Part shown: in pieces, positions 11,777 through 24,200 of the stretch | Position numbering within the stretch: position 1 is the stretch's first letter | Layout of the letters: each line of letters starts with the position of its first letter | Assembly: GCA_008360975.2 (NCBI GenBank) | Contig: CM039196.1 | Location: 1,922,001-1,986,000 of the forward strand | Origin: Lichenostomus cassidix | Taxonomy: Eukaryota > Chordata > Aves > Passeriformes > Meliphagidae | Length of the DNA: 64,000 nt | Direction of reading: 5' to 3' | Program-made: the position numbers and the translations under genes | The notes under the pieces: model-generated | What the model saw: only the letters and a program-made list of their open reading frames with translations | Database searches by the model: none | What the model was told of the DNA's origin: nothing

Positions 11777-12809
11777 GTGAGTGCAGCCCACACACCTCTC
11801 TCTGTGCGGGCTTTGGGGCAGGATCTGTGCAGGGTTTCAGCTGGAGCCCCAGCACACTGAGGCATGGATTTCCCAAGGGCTTGTCTTGTCCCCCATGGGC
11901 ACATCCATAGTTGCTGTATTACCTTGAGCCTGAGCACAGGGTGATGCTCCTGCACAGAAACGTCAGGCCTTGCTGTATGGTTGGGGTGTTCCTGCCTCTG
12001 TGCTGGGCTGTGGAAAGCTGCTGCTCGTGGCAGGGTGAGAATGGAAGTTCTTCTGCTTTTCCATTCCCTGTGGTATCAGCCAGTTTAAAGATAATGCCAG
12101 TGAAACCCAACACTCCATACACATCGCCTTTCTGGGTTTACATGCTGTCCTTTGGGCACTGTTTGTCCAGGGGGATTTTTGGGGCTGTCAACATCCAAGC
12201 CCCTTATGTAGACCCCCTCAGGCTGCAGCTTCCAGCTGGTGCCTGTCCCTCAGTGCTGCGTCCTGCTGTCTGCAGGATTTGCCACCGGCTGCTGTTTCCA
12301 TGGCTGCATTCCCACATCAGACACGTGCAGGCTCTGGCTGTGGTGCTTTCTCCTGTTTGCAAGCAGTGCTTGAGAACAGCTTTGCTCTATCAAGTGAGAT
12401 ACCTGGGAAGTTGCTGATCCCTTCTCTGGATACCACTGTGCTGTCAGACAGGATGTGGGTGCTCAGCTTGGTCTCATCCAGACTCCCCTGTATCCCAAAG
12501 CCCAGCAGGGACCCAGGTGTGTTTGCATGGAGAACTGGAGTATCCTTGGTGCCCCCAGAGTGCTGCAAGTGTCTGTAAAAACAGAGCTGGAGTTCAGCTT
12601 CCAACAGATGAGCTCTACTGGTGGTCCCTGCTGTAGACCTGAGGTACATGGATGCACCAGGGCCACCTTGTCCTGAGCAGCAGCATCACCACTTAGTTTG
12701 GCCTCTGGACAATGAGGAGATGGCTCCATGGATTACCAGCATGCCTGAAAGCCTCTCTCTGTCCAGGATCCCTCCTCCTCTCCCTGCTCGTGACTACTCC
12801 TGTTTGCAG

Positions 12810-12970
12810 CTGAAATAATTAATTGCCAAGATGTACCGAAAAAGAACAAAACAAGCAAACAGGCTCCAAACCTTTGATAGAGGAGAATCCTCATTGCTAA
12901 TTAGCCTTAAAAATGTGCCACTCCAAACAGCGAGGCTTGCCACAAATGACGCAAAGGCTAATTACTTGGT
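12810..12970. promoter_or_regulatory. Candidate intronic enhancer-like element
   Basis: The stretch has three TAATTA-type homeodomain cores within 150 bp (12816-12824, 12897-12904, 12957-12965). It also has a CTTTGATAG TCF-like site near 12872 and ATGACGCAA near 12947. It is AT-rich within GC-richer introns. This is motif evidence only; function and conservation are inferred. Confidence 0.25.
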
Positions 12971-13803
12971 CTTTAATGGCAGGGCTGTGCCTGGCTAATG
13001 GGGCTGGAAGAATCCACACCCAGTGTGTGCATCCTGCAGTGCTCGGTGGATTCTGTGTCATCACTGTGGAGCTCAAGGCATAAATACAGCAGGGTTTCAG
13101 GGCTCCCACAAAGCTCATTTTGAGAGATTGGTACTCAGGAGCTGAAAGGAGGGTGTAGGGAGTCCTGCCCCAGCTCTCCCCCATCCTGGTGTGCTGGTAG
13201 CCAAGCCGCCTGCTGTGCCACAGCTGCTGGCCTGGGTTTTTCAGGTGAACCAGAGTTGTGTCATCCGTGATCGTGACCTAGAGCTGGCCTCCTCCTGAGA
13301 CCAGGAAAACCTGGTTCAACCTTTTGTTCAGCCCTGTTGGCAAGAGCTCTTGGAGTAAACAGGCAGGCACTGCAAGGCTGACAAGGTCTGAACTATTTTA
13401 GCTGTCAGAACATAACCACGAGGAAGAACCTGATTTGATTTGCTTCTGGGCAGGATTTCAGGTCTCTGTTGAGACCCCATAGCTGGCCTACTCCCAGGGA
13501 AGCTGTGGTTTACTGGTGAAGGAGCAGGGTGCTGCTCAGGCATTGAGGCTGTGTTGTGCTGGGCGGTGTGAGGGTGCAGCAACCATCTCTCGTTATGGGG
13601 AGATGGCCTGGCCCATGAAAAAGAGTGGATTGTTATCTGCATTACCACTGACAGTGTGTTAGCATCCCTGATAACACGGCCTTGAAAACCCCATCCTGTG
13701 GTCAGCCCTTGGTTTGTGCTTTGTGCAGAGTGAGGAGCCAGTTCTGGCTCTGTGCCCTCATCCTGGGTTGTCTGAGCAGCTTGTCTGCTTTGCTTTTTTC
13801 CTT

Positions 13804-13814
13804 CCCCCCCCCCC
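13804..13814. repeat. C11 homopolymer
   Basis: Eleven consecutive C are followed by AG, forming a strong-looking but probably decoy 3' splice site. Length may vary between individuals or be affected by sequencing. Confidence 0.8.
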
Positions 13815-15063
13815 AGGCATTTCTGGTTTCTTTTATTGTTCTGGTGACCAGTTATGGTGACAGGGATCTTGCAGTGCCACCCAAACCGTATGAGGGTCCT
13901 GCATCAAGAATGGCACCAATATGTGGGTGACAACACCCATGTCCTTCTGCCACGGCCGGAGTTCAGTGAGTTCAGCTCAGTGCCTTGACTCTGAGTTTGG
14001 CACAGGTAGAGAGCAGCAAAAGCAGGAGAGAGCTCAGCCAGTTGCCCCAGGGGAATCACTGGCAGGGCTGGAGACACAGAGCTCTTCACCATATCCTGCC
14101 ACATTACACCCACACAGCTCTCCCACCTTTTGCCTCTGATCCATTTCCCCAGGACACAGAGCTGTCAGCTCCTGGGAGCTGGCAGAGGTGCACGTGCTGT
14201 ACGTGGCTTGCCCTGGCTGCTCAGCTCCCCAGGGCAGAGCCCATGCTGGTGGCCACCTCTCCTGGCACAGAGTCACTGCTCAGTGGGCTCCCTGTGCTTT
14301 GGCAGTGCACTAGTTAACTGTGCTGCCAGCAGCAGCCCCTCCTGCCAAGGATTTTCTGGCCCTCAGTACTTCCACACCAGCTAGGCACAGGGTTTTGCTG
14401 GGAGAGACATCTCAGCTGCTGGGGACAGCTTCCCCTGAGCGGGCAGTGTACCCTCCCAGGCTGCCAGAGCCAGAGATGAGCCTGCTGACAGCTCCTCCAC
14501 TTGCTGGGCATGAGGCAGTGTTCCTTGTGTGCCTCTGGGGATCTGTTGAGCAACTCAGCAATGTGGCAGCTCTGTGCTTCCTCCCGGGGTTTGGGTTTCC
14601 CTTCCTGTCCTTTGCAGCTGCTCCCAACAGCCCAGCAGGGCTTGGGGTCCTACTCAGCGCCAGGGCCACCCACAGCCATGGTGTGGGGTGTGATGGCAAT
14701 TTCTCGCCCTTTCCTTGCCACATCCTGAGGCCTTGGCCAGGTGTGCAGCTGCCCTGTCCTGTCCCTGTTGGCACAGGCTTGAGTGGCCATGGGATTGAGC
14801 AGGGTGATGGGCAGCTGTCAGGCACTGCCAGCCCTCCTTCCCTCTCCCACCCCGTGATGAACATTTGCACTTCGAAGCTCACACTGGGCTAAATTTAAAG
14901 TTCCTGTCTTTCTGGGAAGCTGAGCAGCAGACAAATATTTTCTCAAAGCCCAAAGTCCCTCTGGGAGCTGGACTTGCTGCTCTGGGTGCGCAGGGCATGG
15001 CAGCCCAGCTGTGAGGGGGTCAGAGCCAGCACCCACACTAACCCTCTCCCTTTCACTCTGCAG

Positions 15064-15118
15064 GTTCATGCAGCATCCGAAGAACTTCGGCCTGATCGCA
15101 TCCTTTCTGGACAGGAAG
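15064..15118 (+). CDS. NCOR2: NCOR2 exon: SANT1 middle helix (residues 171-189)
   Basis: This 55-nt exon contributes the last base of the split lysine and then FMQHPKNFGLIASFLDRK, ending at donor GTAAGC (15119). It encodes the middle of SANT1. Lysine 177 in HPKNF corresponds to human SMRT K449, which contacts the inositol phosphate bridging HDAC3 and the DAD in the HDAC3-SMRT structure (Watson et al. 2012, from memory). LDRK replaces the human LERK I remember, a conservative change. The acceptor is pyrimidine-rich (ctctccctttcactctgcag). A second AG ten bases into the exon would break frame and is unlikely to be used. Confidence 0.95.
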
Positions 15119-17253
15119 GTAAGCCTCCCTGCCTGGCTGCAGCCTGAACCATGCTGCCTCTCCTCCATCACTTGGCTCATGGTGCTGGAGCTGCTAGCAG
15201 ATGCTGGGCACCTGTGGGTGGTGGTGGTGGCTCCAAGCCCCAGGCATGGTCCAGACGCCTCCTGGCTCCCTGCAGAGATGAGGGATTGAGTCAGCTGCGG
15301 GGAGACAGGGAGCTCAGAGCCGCGAGAGGTGTGAATGCAGCCAGCCTGGCGCGTGGGCGGCGCAGCCCACCCCGTGATCTGCCTGGGGAGCTGCTTCCCA
15401 GCATCTCCCGGAGGCATTTTGCACCAGCCAGGCTGTCACACACAGGGTGGGCACCCAGCTGCCCAGCACAAAGCACAGGGGTCTCTTTGCTCAGGGAGAG
15501 AGAGGTTCTTGAGGGTGGACTAAGTCCCATTTTATCCAGCAGTTGGGGTGCATGTCCCGGAAGCACCCTTGGTGTTTAGGAATAATTGCTCACAGGAACT
15601 GCCTGACCTTTCCCAGACCTCTGTGTTGTGCTGCTTGGAATTTTTGTTTTCGCTGTTAAGTGGGCTGATGGAAGAAAGGTTTAAGAAAAAGACCTGAAGG
15701 GAGGAGTGAGTCTCTGGTCCCATTCTGAGCAAGGCCACGTACCATCCATGGGACAGGCCATATGGGCAGATCCTGTACAGATCCAGCCTGCAAAGACAGC
15801 TATGTCCATCACTCAGATGCTCTCTTTAACAAGAAACATTTGAAAGCTCCTGCTTCTCTGATCCTTTTAGTTATTTGCATCCTCTGCCCACCTCATGCAG
15901 AGTTTCATCTACGCAGTGTCCACTCCCTCTGGGGGAACCACTCTGCTCTCAGGGGGTGGCCTGCAAAGGTCACTTCCAGCCTAAATTATTCTCTGATTCC
16001 TCGTAAATAAGGCTGTCCAAAGCAGCAAGGAAGGCCAGCAGGCACCTCATGCTGCTGCTGCTACTCTAAGATTCCAGGCTCCTCAGCCTTTCACGCTCAA
16101 TAAAGCCGAAAGTGGTGGGACTTGGATGATGCTCACAATCCAGTCTGTGTTCCAAGCTGTAAAATGTCTTCTAATTTTATTTGTACTCGTTTGTAAATCA
16201 GGCTGTAATTATGATACAGAACACATCCATTATCCTGTTGGAAAGAGTTGCAAACTATGGCTCAATGTAATGAATTAATAGATTTTAAAATTGCATTATA
16301 AAAAAATAGTGATCTTAGCCCTTGGAACAGATGACTGTAAGTTTTTGTGTTCGCGTGTGTGTGTATAATCAGAGCTAGATTAGAAAGAGATCCAATTAAC
16401 ACTTTAAAAGTTGCAATCTGTTTTTGCAAATGGTTCCACTCCTTGCAGAGGGATGGGGTGAGCACAGCCCCCGGGCACCCTCGGGCACACACAGCTGCCC
16501 AAGCTCTTCAGGACTTGCAGCATGATGGGTCTGTGGGATAATTTCTCTTCATGAAGCCACTGATCCTGTATGTGCAGGTGTAGCCCAAGGCCAGTGTTCA
16601 GATTCCCATCCTGTTCAGCAAAGAGACTTCTCCCAGCATGGCACACTTATTGCTGTTCAGGAACAGGATAGGTCCTGGCTGTGGCTCCTTGTTTTCCTAA
16701 CGTGTCCAGTCTGTGATGGTGCTTGTGGAGCCAACCACTGGAGTTGGGATGGCAGCTTCTGAGCGCTGGGATCTCAATTTGTCCACAACAAAGTCGTGCA
16801 CACTCGAGCCAGCGAGCTTAGCAGCTGGAAGTAACACCAGCTGACAGTCGCGTGGCAGGTTGTGCCTCCTGGAGCTGCAACAGAGGGTGACAGGCAGCTC
16901 CCTCTTCTGCCTCCGGTTGCCACGGTCATCTGGGGTCAGCCCTTCCCCCTGCTTTGCTTCCAACACGGGGTGATCTCTGCTCAGCACCCCATTTCTGTCT
17001 CTGCACACCTGCAGAACTGCCTGGGCTCTCCTTTGGAAGAGCTAAGCCTTTTTACTAGGACACCGTGCATTGCCCCCCTGTTCCAGCTCCTCTGGAAACC
17101 TTAGGGAGCAAGGTGTGGGGAAGCTGTTGGGCTGCAGGACTTCAGGAGCAGCAGGAGATCTGGTGATGACCAGTTCTGACCACTGCTCCTGAAGCCTGTG
17201 CCCCAACAGGAGGACAGGACCTTCCATTGCCTGACTTTCCTGTGTCATTGCAG
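15119..17253 (+). other. NCOR2: NCOR2 intron, 2.1 kb
   Basis: It contains a probable old CR1 3' end fragment at about 15940-16000 and an AT-rich stretch at about 16130-16440 with several TAAT cores. That stretch could be a conserved non-coding element or simply AT-rich intron. No exon was seen. Confidence 0.7.
15940..16000 (+). repeat. Probable degenerate CR1 LINE 3' end
   Basis: The sequence AGGTCACTTCCAGCCTAAAT followed by TATTCTCTGATTCC resembles the 3' end of avian CR1 elements, whose consensus, as I remember it, reads close to ggtcccttccaacctnaa...attctatgattct. It is degraded, lacks a clear terminal repeat, and has no ORF. The call rests on recall of the consensus. Confidence 0.45.
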
Positions 17254-17352
17254 ACGGTGGCTGACTGCGTCCTCTATTACTACCTGACCAAGAAGAATGA
17301 GAATTACAAGAACCTCGTGAGAAGGAATTACCGGCGGCGCGGGAAGAGCCAG
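17254..17352 (+). CDS. NCOR2: NCOR2 exon: SANT1 C-terminal helix and HDAC3/inositol phosphate contacts (residues 190-222)
   Basis: This 99-nt, phase 0-0 exon encodes [20 protein letters not shown], then [13 protein letters not shown], and ends at donor GTAAGA (17353). It holds the last SANT1 helix and the end of the DAD. Y198, Y199, K202 and K203 correspond to human Y470, Y471, K474 and K475, the inositol-tetraphosphate contacts, and all are present. With K177 in the previous exon, the whole interface set I know is intact, so this protein should activate HDAC3. The exon ends in a CAG glutamine codon that opens the polyglutamine seam seen in mammals. The following exon is 13.1 kb away. Confidence 0.96.
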
Positions 17353-18466
17353 GTAAGAGCTGGAGGAGCGCGTGGAAGTGTCGTCCTTCAGGCTAAGCAA
17401 GGAGCTGCATTACTTTTCTCTGAGCCCCCCAAATGCTGCTCTTTCCCCCTCCCCACATAGAGATCGTGCTTGCAGGCTGTGATGGGGCTGTGGTTGTGCT
17501 CTGTGTAGCTTTTCAGCTGTTTAGTGGCAGTTGGTGTTTGTCCATCCCCACGCCAAGATCACAGTGTCTTTAAAAAAAGCAAACAAATCCAAGATGCTTA
17601 AAAAAGGGGATGGAGTGACTGTGGAAAAGCTGGCTGTGTGGCAGTAGCATGGGGTTGCCCATGCAGCCTGGGCTCTGGGCAAGAACCAAGTGGGATCTGT
17701 GTCTCTCTTCCCTCTGGAGATGGCAGCTGAGGTGCCAATTGTGACAGGGCTCCTGCGAGCTGGGTGGGGCTCCTGCTTTGCAGAGCCTCCCCAAGGCTCT
17801 TCCTATAGGCAAAGCTGTGGGAGGAAAATGACTTGGGTGGGAGTGACTTCTGGTGACACCTGAGCAGATGCATATCAATCCATTTGAAGTGCCAAAGAAT
17901 GTCCAAGATCCCCATCGGGTCTCCTGTGGAGCTGGCAGATCTGGCACTGAAGCTAGCAGAGACCCTTAACCCTTTGCACCACGAGGTGCCTGGGGTTAGG
18001 TGACTGAGTCAACCATTACCATGGCCAAGATGCAAATCTAGACATGACCTTTGCATTGTTGCTGCTGATACCATGATAACCCAGGAGCACAGAAAAGTGC
18101 TAACCTTTTGGGCAGGTGCTTTATCCCCACAAATGCTTTCAGCCAGAGGCAAGTCCTGCTGGTGGATCCCCAGGTCCATGAAGTGAGTGATTGTTCACGT
18201 CATGAGGAGAGTGAGGTGGCCACAAAGGGACAATCTCCCCAGATAATGTGGGGATAAGGATGGAAAAACTGGCCTGGCCCGTGACACCACTGACATCAGC
18301 AGATCTTCACGCTGCATGGCCATAAAAAGCAGCACTTGGGCCTAGATCCTGATTGGGAAGCAGATAGGTAGCCTCACTCCAATTTGATTTCTGCAGCATT
18401 AAGACATCAGAATAGCTAGCACATGACGAATGTCATGGACGGGGCCCAATTTTCCCTTCTTTTTTT

Positions 18467-18580
18467 CAGAGACATTAGAGATGGATAAAGCCCTATTAGA
18501 TTATCCAGTCCCTCTCCCAGCAAACACAGGGTGGTTCCCTCCAGTACATTTTTATAGTGTTTACCATGGTCTGTTTTGTT
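18467..18580. repeat. Ancient CR1/L3-like interspersed repeat fragment
   Basis: The segment reads ACATTAGAGATGGATAAAGC, then CTATTAGATTATCCAGTCCC, and a further block with GGTGGTTCCCTCCAGTACAT. I recognise the order and spacing from an old amniote CR1/L3-type repeat (consensus near tagagatggaaaagacctattagatcatctagtcc...ttgttccctacagtacat), widespread in turtle and crocodile genomes. No ORF remains. The family name is uncertain because it is from memory. Confidence 0.5.
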
Positions 18581-21218
18581 AGATCACAGCAACTAGAACA
18601 TGAGGCCACATTTGTTTCTTGTTAGCGGTGGAGACATTTAGCACAGCTCATTCTGGTTTCAATGTTAAATTGAGCAAGTGTGGAGAGTGAGAGGCTTTGC
18701 TCTGTATCTGCCTACCTACCCCAGCAGCCGCAGACCTGCCCATCCTGCACCCAGCAGGGACTGTTTGTGTTTTGGGTTTTAAAATTATCCAAAGCATCGC
18801 TAGCTGCAGAATTTCCCACGATGCTTTCCACATGAACCAGCCTGAGCAGTGGAGATGTGTGCTGCCCTTTGGAGCCTCTTTCAGTGCCAGCCTTTAGAAG
18901 CAGGGACTTGCTTCATCAAATGTAGGAAAAAGCTGGAGTGTTTTTTCAAGTAGGAATCGCACCAAAGGGAAGGATTTGCACCCTCCCTGGAGCAGACCTT
19001 AGCCAGAACATCATTGATTTTGAAAGAAGAGCCCCCCTGGGTCTGGGAGGAAGCGACACAGTGAATATTTTCCATTACTGTTGGATGCTCAGGTGGAAGG
19101 TGGGATGTTCAGACAAGCTTTTAGTGCCAAGGACTGGCTGCATGATTCACAGGAGGAGAGAGGTGCAGAACAGCAGCTGCTGCATTCAGCCTGGAGCAGC
19201 TCTCCCACAGAGATCTTGGGGAGGTTTGAAACTCACACTCTGTGCTGTGATACCTCTAGTATTTGCATCTATTTCCCATGAGATTGCATGAGGGGAATAC
19301 TGGAAGAGCCTGCCTGCAGGCTGGGGAAGGGCATGCTGCTGAGGGGCTGGGTCTGTGCTGCAGAGGAAGGCTCTGCTGGAGAGAGATTCGTTTTAGGGTG
19401 GCATTTTAAGGTAATAAAGGGACAAATATGTTGTTAAAAATCCTGCCAGAAGCTGGTGGGAGCAGTGAAGCATCTCTCTTGCACCTCTTCACGGAGCCAG
19501 GGTCTCCCCTGGGTGTGGTGCTGATGGGATCTGCTTCCAGTCTGGGTCAGTGTGGGACTGCACAGCCCATCATGGGAGAGGTCAGATACTGGCAAACCTG
19601 GAGGGCTGGGATGGAGGGATGCTCCTGGGGGCATTTTGCTTACTTAGTGCTCTCAGGAGCATCTCAAATTCTGCCCGTGCTGCATGCTCATTTGGGAGTA
19701 ACATGTCCCAGAGGCTCAGCCAGCACCTTGCTTGTTCCATGCTTGTTCCCACAGGGTCCTGGATTATTTGGAACCCTGTACAGGTCCCTTATCCTGTTTT
19801 CCATGTGGCCTTGTGAGGAGTGGGGACTGTGACTGAGGAGCATTAGGCTGACCTGGCACTGGCAGCTCTGCCATCACCTGCCTAGTGTCACCAACTAGAG
19901 ACGGTGACAGGATGAAGGACCTCAGACACAGTGGGACAGCACAGGGATGGGCAATGTGCAGGGAGGAGACACAATCCTTCCTGCAGCATTGGGAGGCATG
20001 GATGGCATCCTGTTCCCAGCACTGCCCATGCTCCAAGCACATATTTTCCTGCTGCTAAGGGTTCAAGTAGTGCAACACCAAAAGCTGAGATTTAATTAAT
20101 TTAGAGCAGGGGAGGAGAGGTTGGCTTTTGTATCAGAGGAGAGGAGCGGATGAGAGCTGCTACAAAGAGTATTTCAAGTGGCCCTGTGCTGGTTTCTTGC
20201 TCCTTTTCTCACGGAGAGGTTGGTCCTCTTATTTGCTTGTGGAGGCTGCAGGAGCTTGAGAGGGAAGGGAGATAATTACACAGAGAAAAAAGCTACTCTG
20301 TGTCAAGACTATCTTTGTGGCCTACTTATTAAAAGTCCATTAAAAAATAAGAATCCCACTGCTCCCTGGCTGATGGTCCCCTGGCAAAGGATATTCCTCA
20401 TAAAGCTGCTACTTACTGCTGAAAATCTGCTGCCAAGAGCAGGGGCTTCACATGATTCCACTTCCAGTTTGTCAGAAAATGGAGCAGCCACCCACTCCGA
20501 GGCAGGATGCTCCCGGCACGCTGCCTTCCACAGCTCTGCTCAGTGGAAGGTACCCACATCCAATGGGCCATGATGCATAATACTGGGGCTCCTGAGATTA
20601 AGATCTTTCTAAAATAATCATCTGTGTTTGTGTTTGAAAAGGCAATGTAACCCTGCGAGGGGGGAATTGATGAGAAGAGAAATAGCTTCCTCATTGTCAT
20701 TTCTCACTGAAAAAAAGAATTTGTGCCATGGTAAAGCAGTCTGATCCAATAGTCAGTGTACAGTAATAAGCATAAATTTGCATGAGCTTGCAATGACAGA
20801 CCCTCGTGTGGATGTGTCCATACAACTTGAGGTCTGTGGCAGTCAGTCTTCAGGATATTTCAGTGTCTCTCTGTGAACCCCCTGAATTCTATAGCAGGGG
20901 CACCAAAATTGAAGTACCATGTGCTTCATTCTTTGGGAAGCTGTTTTGCTGGGCTGTGGGAGCACAAGTGTTGGGCTGAAACCAGGCTGGAAGGAAAGTG
21001 ACTCTACTTCAACATAATTATTCCATTTGGAGTGTGAGGTTTTTATTCCAGAGTAAATTTGCATTGATTTTGGAGTAACATTGCCCTTGTAGTGGTGGAG
21101 CAGCCACAGTGTGCCAGATACGCTTTCTGCCAGCAAATTCTTTGGGGAAAAAAGCCATTGTCTCCCACGCACTGCTGGGATGGGCAGGTGGGGGGCCATC
21201 CCAGCAGGCAAAGCTATG

Positions 21219-21281
21219 GATGATGGGTCAGTCTGTCGGCAGTGGGATGATGGGTCAGTCTGTCGGCAGTGGGATGATGGG
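21219..21281. repeat. 27-nt tandem duplication
   Basis: Two exact 27-nt units (21219-21245 and 21246-21272), beginning GATGATGGGTCAGTCTGTCG, are followed by a 9-nt partial third copy. This is a small minisatellite within the long intron. It produces repeated peptides in shadow frames but is not coding. Confidence 0.9.
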
Positions 21282-24200
21282 CGGCTGGAGGAGCTGCTGC
21301 CCGCCCTGGGATGACTCAAGGGGATGAAGTCATGGTGGAGGGACACAGCCGCCGGACGCAGCGTCACGCCAGCCCCCTCGGACTGCTGTCAGACAGTGCT
21401 CACGTATTCCCTGGCCAAAGGGCTGTGTGTTAGCGCTGACACTTTCGAGGACTCGCTCCGGGGGACTGGAGCCGCCCAGACCCCCCTTCCTCCGCCTAGA
21501 GTGGTGCCAGAGCCGTGCCGGCAGGGTGGGACACACGGGGTGACCTGGCCGGGCAGCCAGCGCCGTCCCCGCCAGGCCCCACAGCCTTTCCCAGGCCCAC
21601 CCTCTTCCCTGTCCCCTGCCAAAACCCAAATCGAATTATCCGTCCCGCCGGCTGTCCCGCCCTCCCCAAACACAAACCATTCCCCTCACCAACGTGGATA
21701 AACAGCCCCAGCCCAGACTTTTATAAACAGCCCGCTTACTTTTTTGGCAGAAGCACCATCCCAGCAGGATCTGGCCAGGCTTGGTATCTCATGGGTCCTA
21801 GAGCATCAAGAAAAACCTGGCCAAACAGGTTTCCCTGGCCACCAGCACCCTGTCACACTGGCAGGGGCTGGCAGGGTTTGGGATTCCAGGTATGCCTGCC
21901 CACAACTCCAGGGATCCCTGCACTCCTGCACCCCAGGAGCAGATCTCCCACCACACTCCAGCCTTGCTGTGCCAGTGCCTCCCCTCGCTCCCCAAGGATC
22001 AGATCCAGAGCTCAACAAACTGTTCTGACTGCAGATTGTGCAAGTGCCCCCACTCGGGTAACCACAGCAGCTAATGAGAGCAATGATACTTGTTTCTGGG
22101 AAGCATTTGATCTTCATCAGTGTGGGGAGCAGCTCCTCGTTAGTGACAAAGGGTTTGACAACTTCTCTTCCAGACTCAGGGAAATACTTGTCACAAAGTC
22201 CTTGTTTAATCATGCAGCGCATCATACAGACACAGCTCTGGATGTGGCCAGTAAACTTTGTGCCACAAATACCAAGAAATTATTCTGCAGGCATTTAAAG
22301 CTGTGCTGACTGAAGTGCTGTATCTAAAACAGCTCTGAAATTATCTACAGATGAGCAGGGGCAGTCTGTGATGGAGTTTGCCTGGTTGAGAATGATGCCA
22401 GGGATGTCAGTATTGGGGCATGGGTTCATCTTTTGCCACTGGGATGTCATTGCTGGGATATAAAAGTCTTTAATTTGGCTCATTTTCTGGGCAAATCTGC
22501 AGTGTGACAGGGCTGCTGATGGCCCAGGAAATCAGGCTGAGGCTGTAGGACTGATGAGAAGTTGAACTTGGTTTAGACCCTGGTCCTGGTCCTGCTCAAG
22601 TGCAGCCTCACAGGAGGAAACATCTCACAGAGTGTTTGTCCCTTAGGTGCTCAGTGCAGGCTGTCACTCTTTAAGCCTGCAGTCACCAGTGAGCTTTATG
22701 TCGGGATGTCTGTGCAGGAGGTGGGTGAGGTGTGAGACAGTGATGCTGAGCTGAGATCAATTCTATAACCCTCCCTTGGCACCTGTTATTTCAGTCTGGA
22801 CTCCCACTGGTCCCCCAGGTGTGCCCATAAGGTCCATCGTGCCTGTTCCTCCCATCACAAGGGTGCAGCAGCTTTCCTGCAGCCCTGCCACCCCTCCAGG
22901 CAGCACAGTTGGGCAAACACAATGGAAACTTGCATTCCTGCAATCCCAGCTGCAGTTTTGGGGGTGATTAAATGAGAACGACATGGCCATATTTGGGAAA
23001 AGAATCAGAGGATGCGTTGCCACAGGAGGATGGCTGCTTGGTCCCCAGGTCCCCATGTGGTCCTGTGGGCTGCTGACAATGCAGGGACAGCAGGGAGACC
23101 TGTGGGCTCAGACCAGGGACAGGCACTAGCAGGCAGGGACACGCAGCCACTGTCCTCTGAGGTAGCAGTGGCACAGGCTGCTGATGGACCACTTGCTGGT
23201 GGACCCTTTGGCCCTCACAGCCAGGCTCTTCCATGCTGCTTGATTGAATCTGCAGGTAGCAATAACTAACCAATCACTTCAGTGAGGTGAGCCCCCCATT
23301 CCAGTTGGCCCCCAAGTTCGGACTCGTGTTTCTCCAGCAGCAGGTCGATGTATCCTTGCAGAGAGTGCTCCACCACGCCACTGCCCACGTGAGTACTCCT
23401 CTGAACAGGGTTTGGGATCCAGGCTGGGCACTGCTGATCCCAGCAAGGGACCTGCAGCATCTTCGTTGCAGGACATAGAAGCAATTGGATTTTGGGATGA
23501 GTTGTTTCATCTGTTGTTGTGATCCAAGTTTGACTAGGAATGGATGGGAAATAGGTCACGTCATTGCTAAGTTGCTTTCTAAAGCAGGCACAGCTGAAAA
23601 TCCCAGAAATCTGCTTCCACAAGGATACAGGGCTTGCTTAGCCCCTGGTTGTTCGTGGCGTGTGTGGATGCTGCTCTGCATCCCACAAACTGCTGACCTG
23701 GCACCTTCCTCTGTTGGCAGGGCTTGGAGAGGGGTCAGCGTGTGGCCGGGGGGCTCTGAGCAGGGGGGAGCAGGGTAAAGCAAACCACAGGGAAGAGAAA
23801 ACACGTGTTCCCTGCCTGGGACAGAGCGGGGGCTCATCTCCACTGCTTCCAAACGTTACGCTCTCTTCCCCTCGGGTCATTTTTCCCTTCGCAAGCAATC
23901 AAATCACTTTTTAAAAAACTCAGCAGCGACCCAGAAAAGAAACATTTCCTCTTATGGAAAAGCCCTCAGTGGTTCAAGGAAGAGCAGGGTCCTGTAAAAA
24001 TCACTTCAGTGCTTCACTGATACCACAGAGCGAGCAGTGGGAAGGCAGCTGTGCTGGGCTGAGCCACACAGTGTCCTGCCTGAACAGTTCCTGTGCCCAG
24101 CAGGCTCCCAGTGCTGCCCGAGATGAGCCCACACTCGGGTCAGTGCACCCAGGCATGCTTGTCCTGTGGTCTGGCAAGCCATGCAGGGTCCAGCATCACT

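Larger units (their letters stand above)
11777..15063 (+). other. NCOR2: NCOR2 intron, 3.3 kb
   Basis: A compact AT-rich, homeodomain-motif-rich stretch lies at about 12810-12970 (TAATTAATT at 12816, CTAATTAG at 12897, GCTAATTAC at 12957), a possible conserved element. A run of 11 C at 13804-13814 ends in an acceptor-like CAG but is not followed by coding sequence. Nothing else was recognised. Confidence 0.7.

Noticed and set aside
13770..13816. Strong pyrimidine tract ending CCCCAG as an extra exon acceptor
   Set aside because: The downstream sequence has no NCOR2 similarity, and flanking exons at 11598 and 15064 already join in frame.
21515..22309. 264-codon plus-strand ORF in the 13 kb intron
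   Set aside because: It has no recognisable domain, contains low-complexity proline and serine runs, and has no splice or promoter signals matched to it; probably chance in GC-rich sequence.
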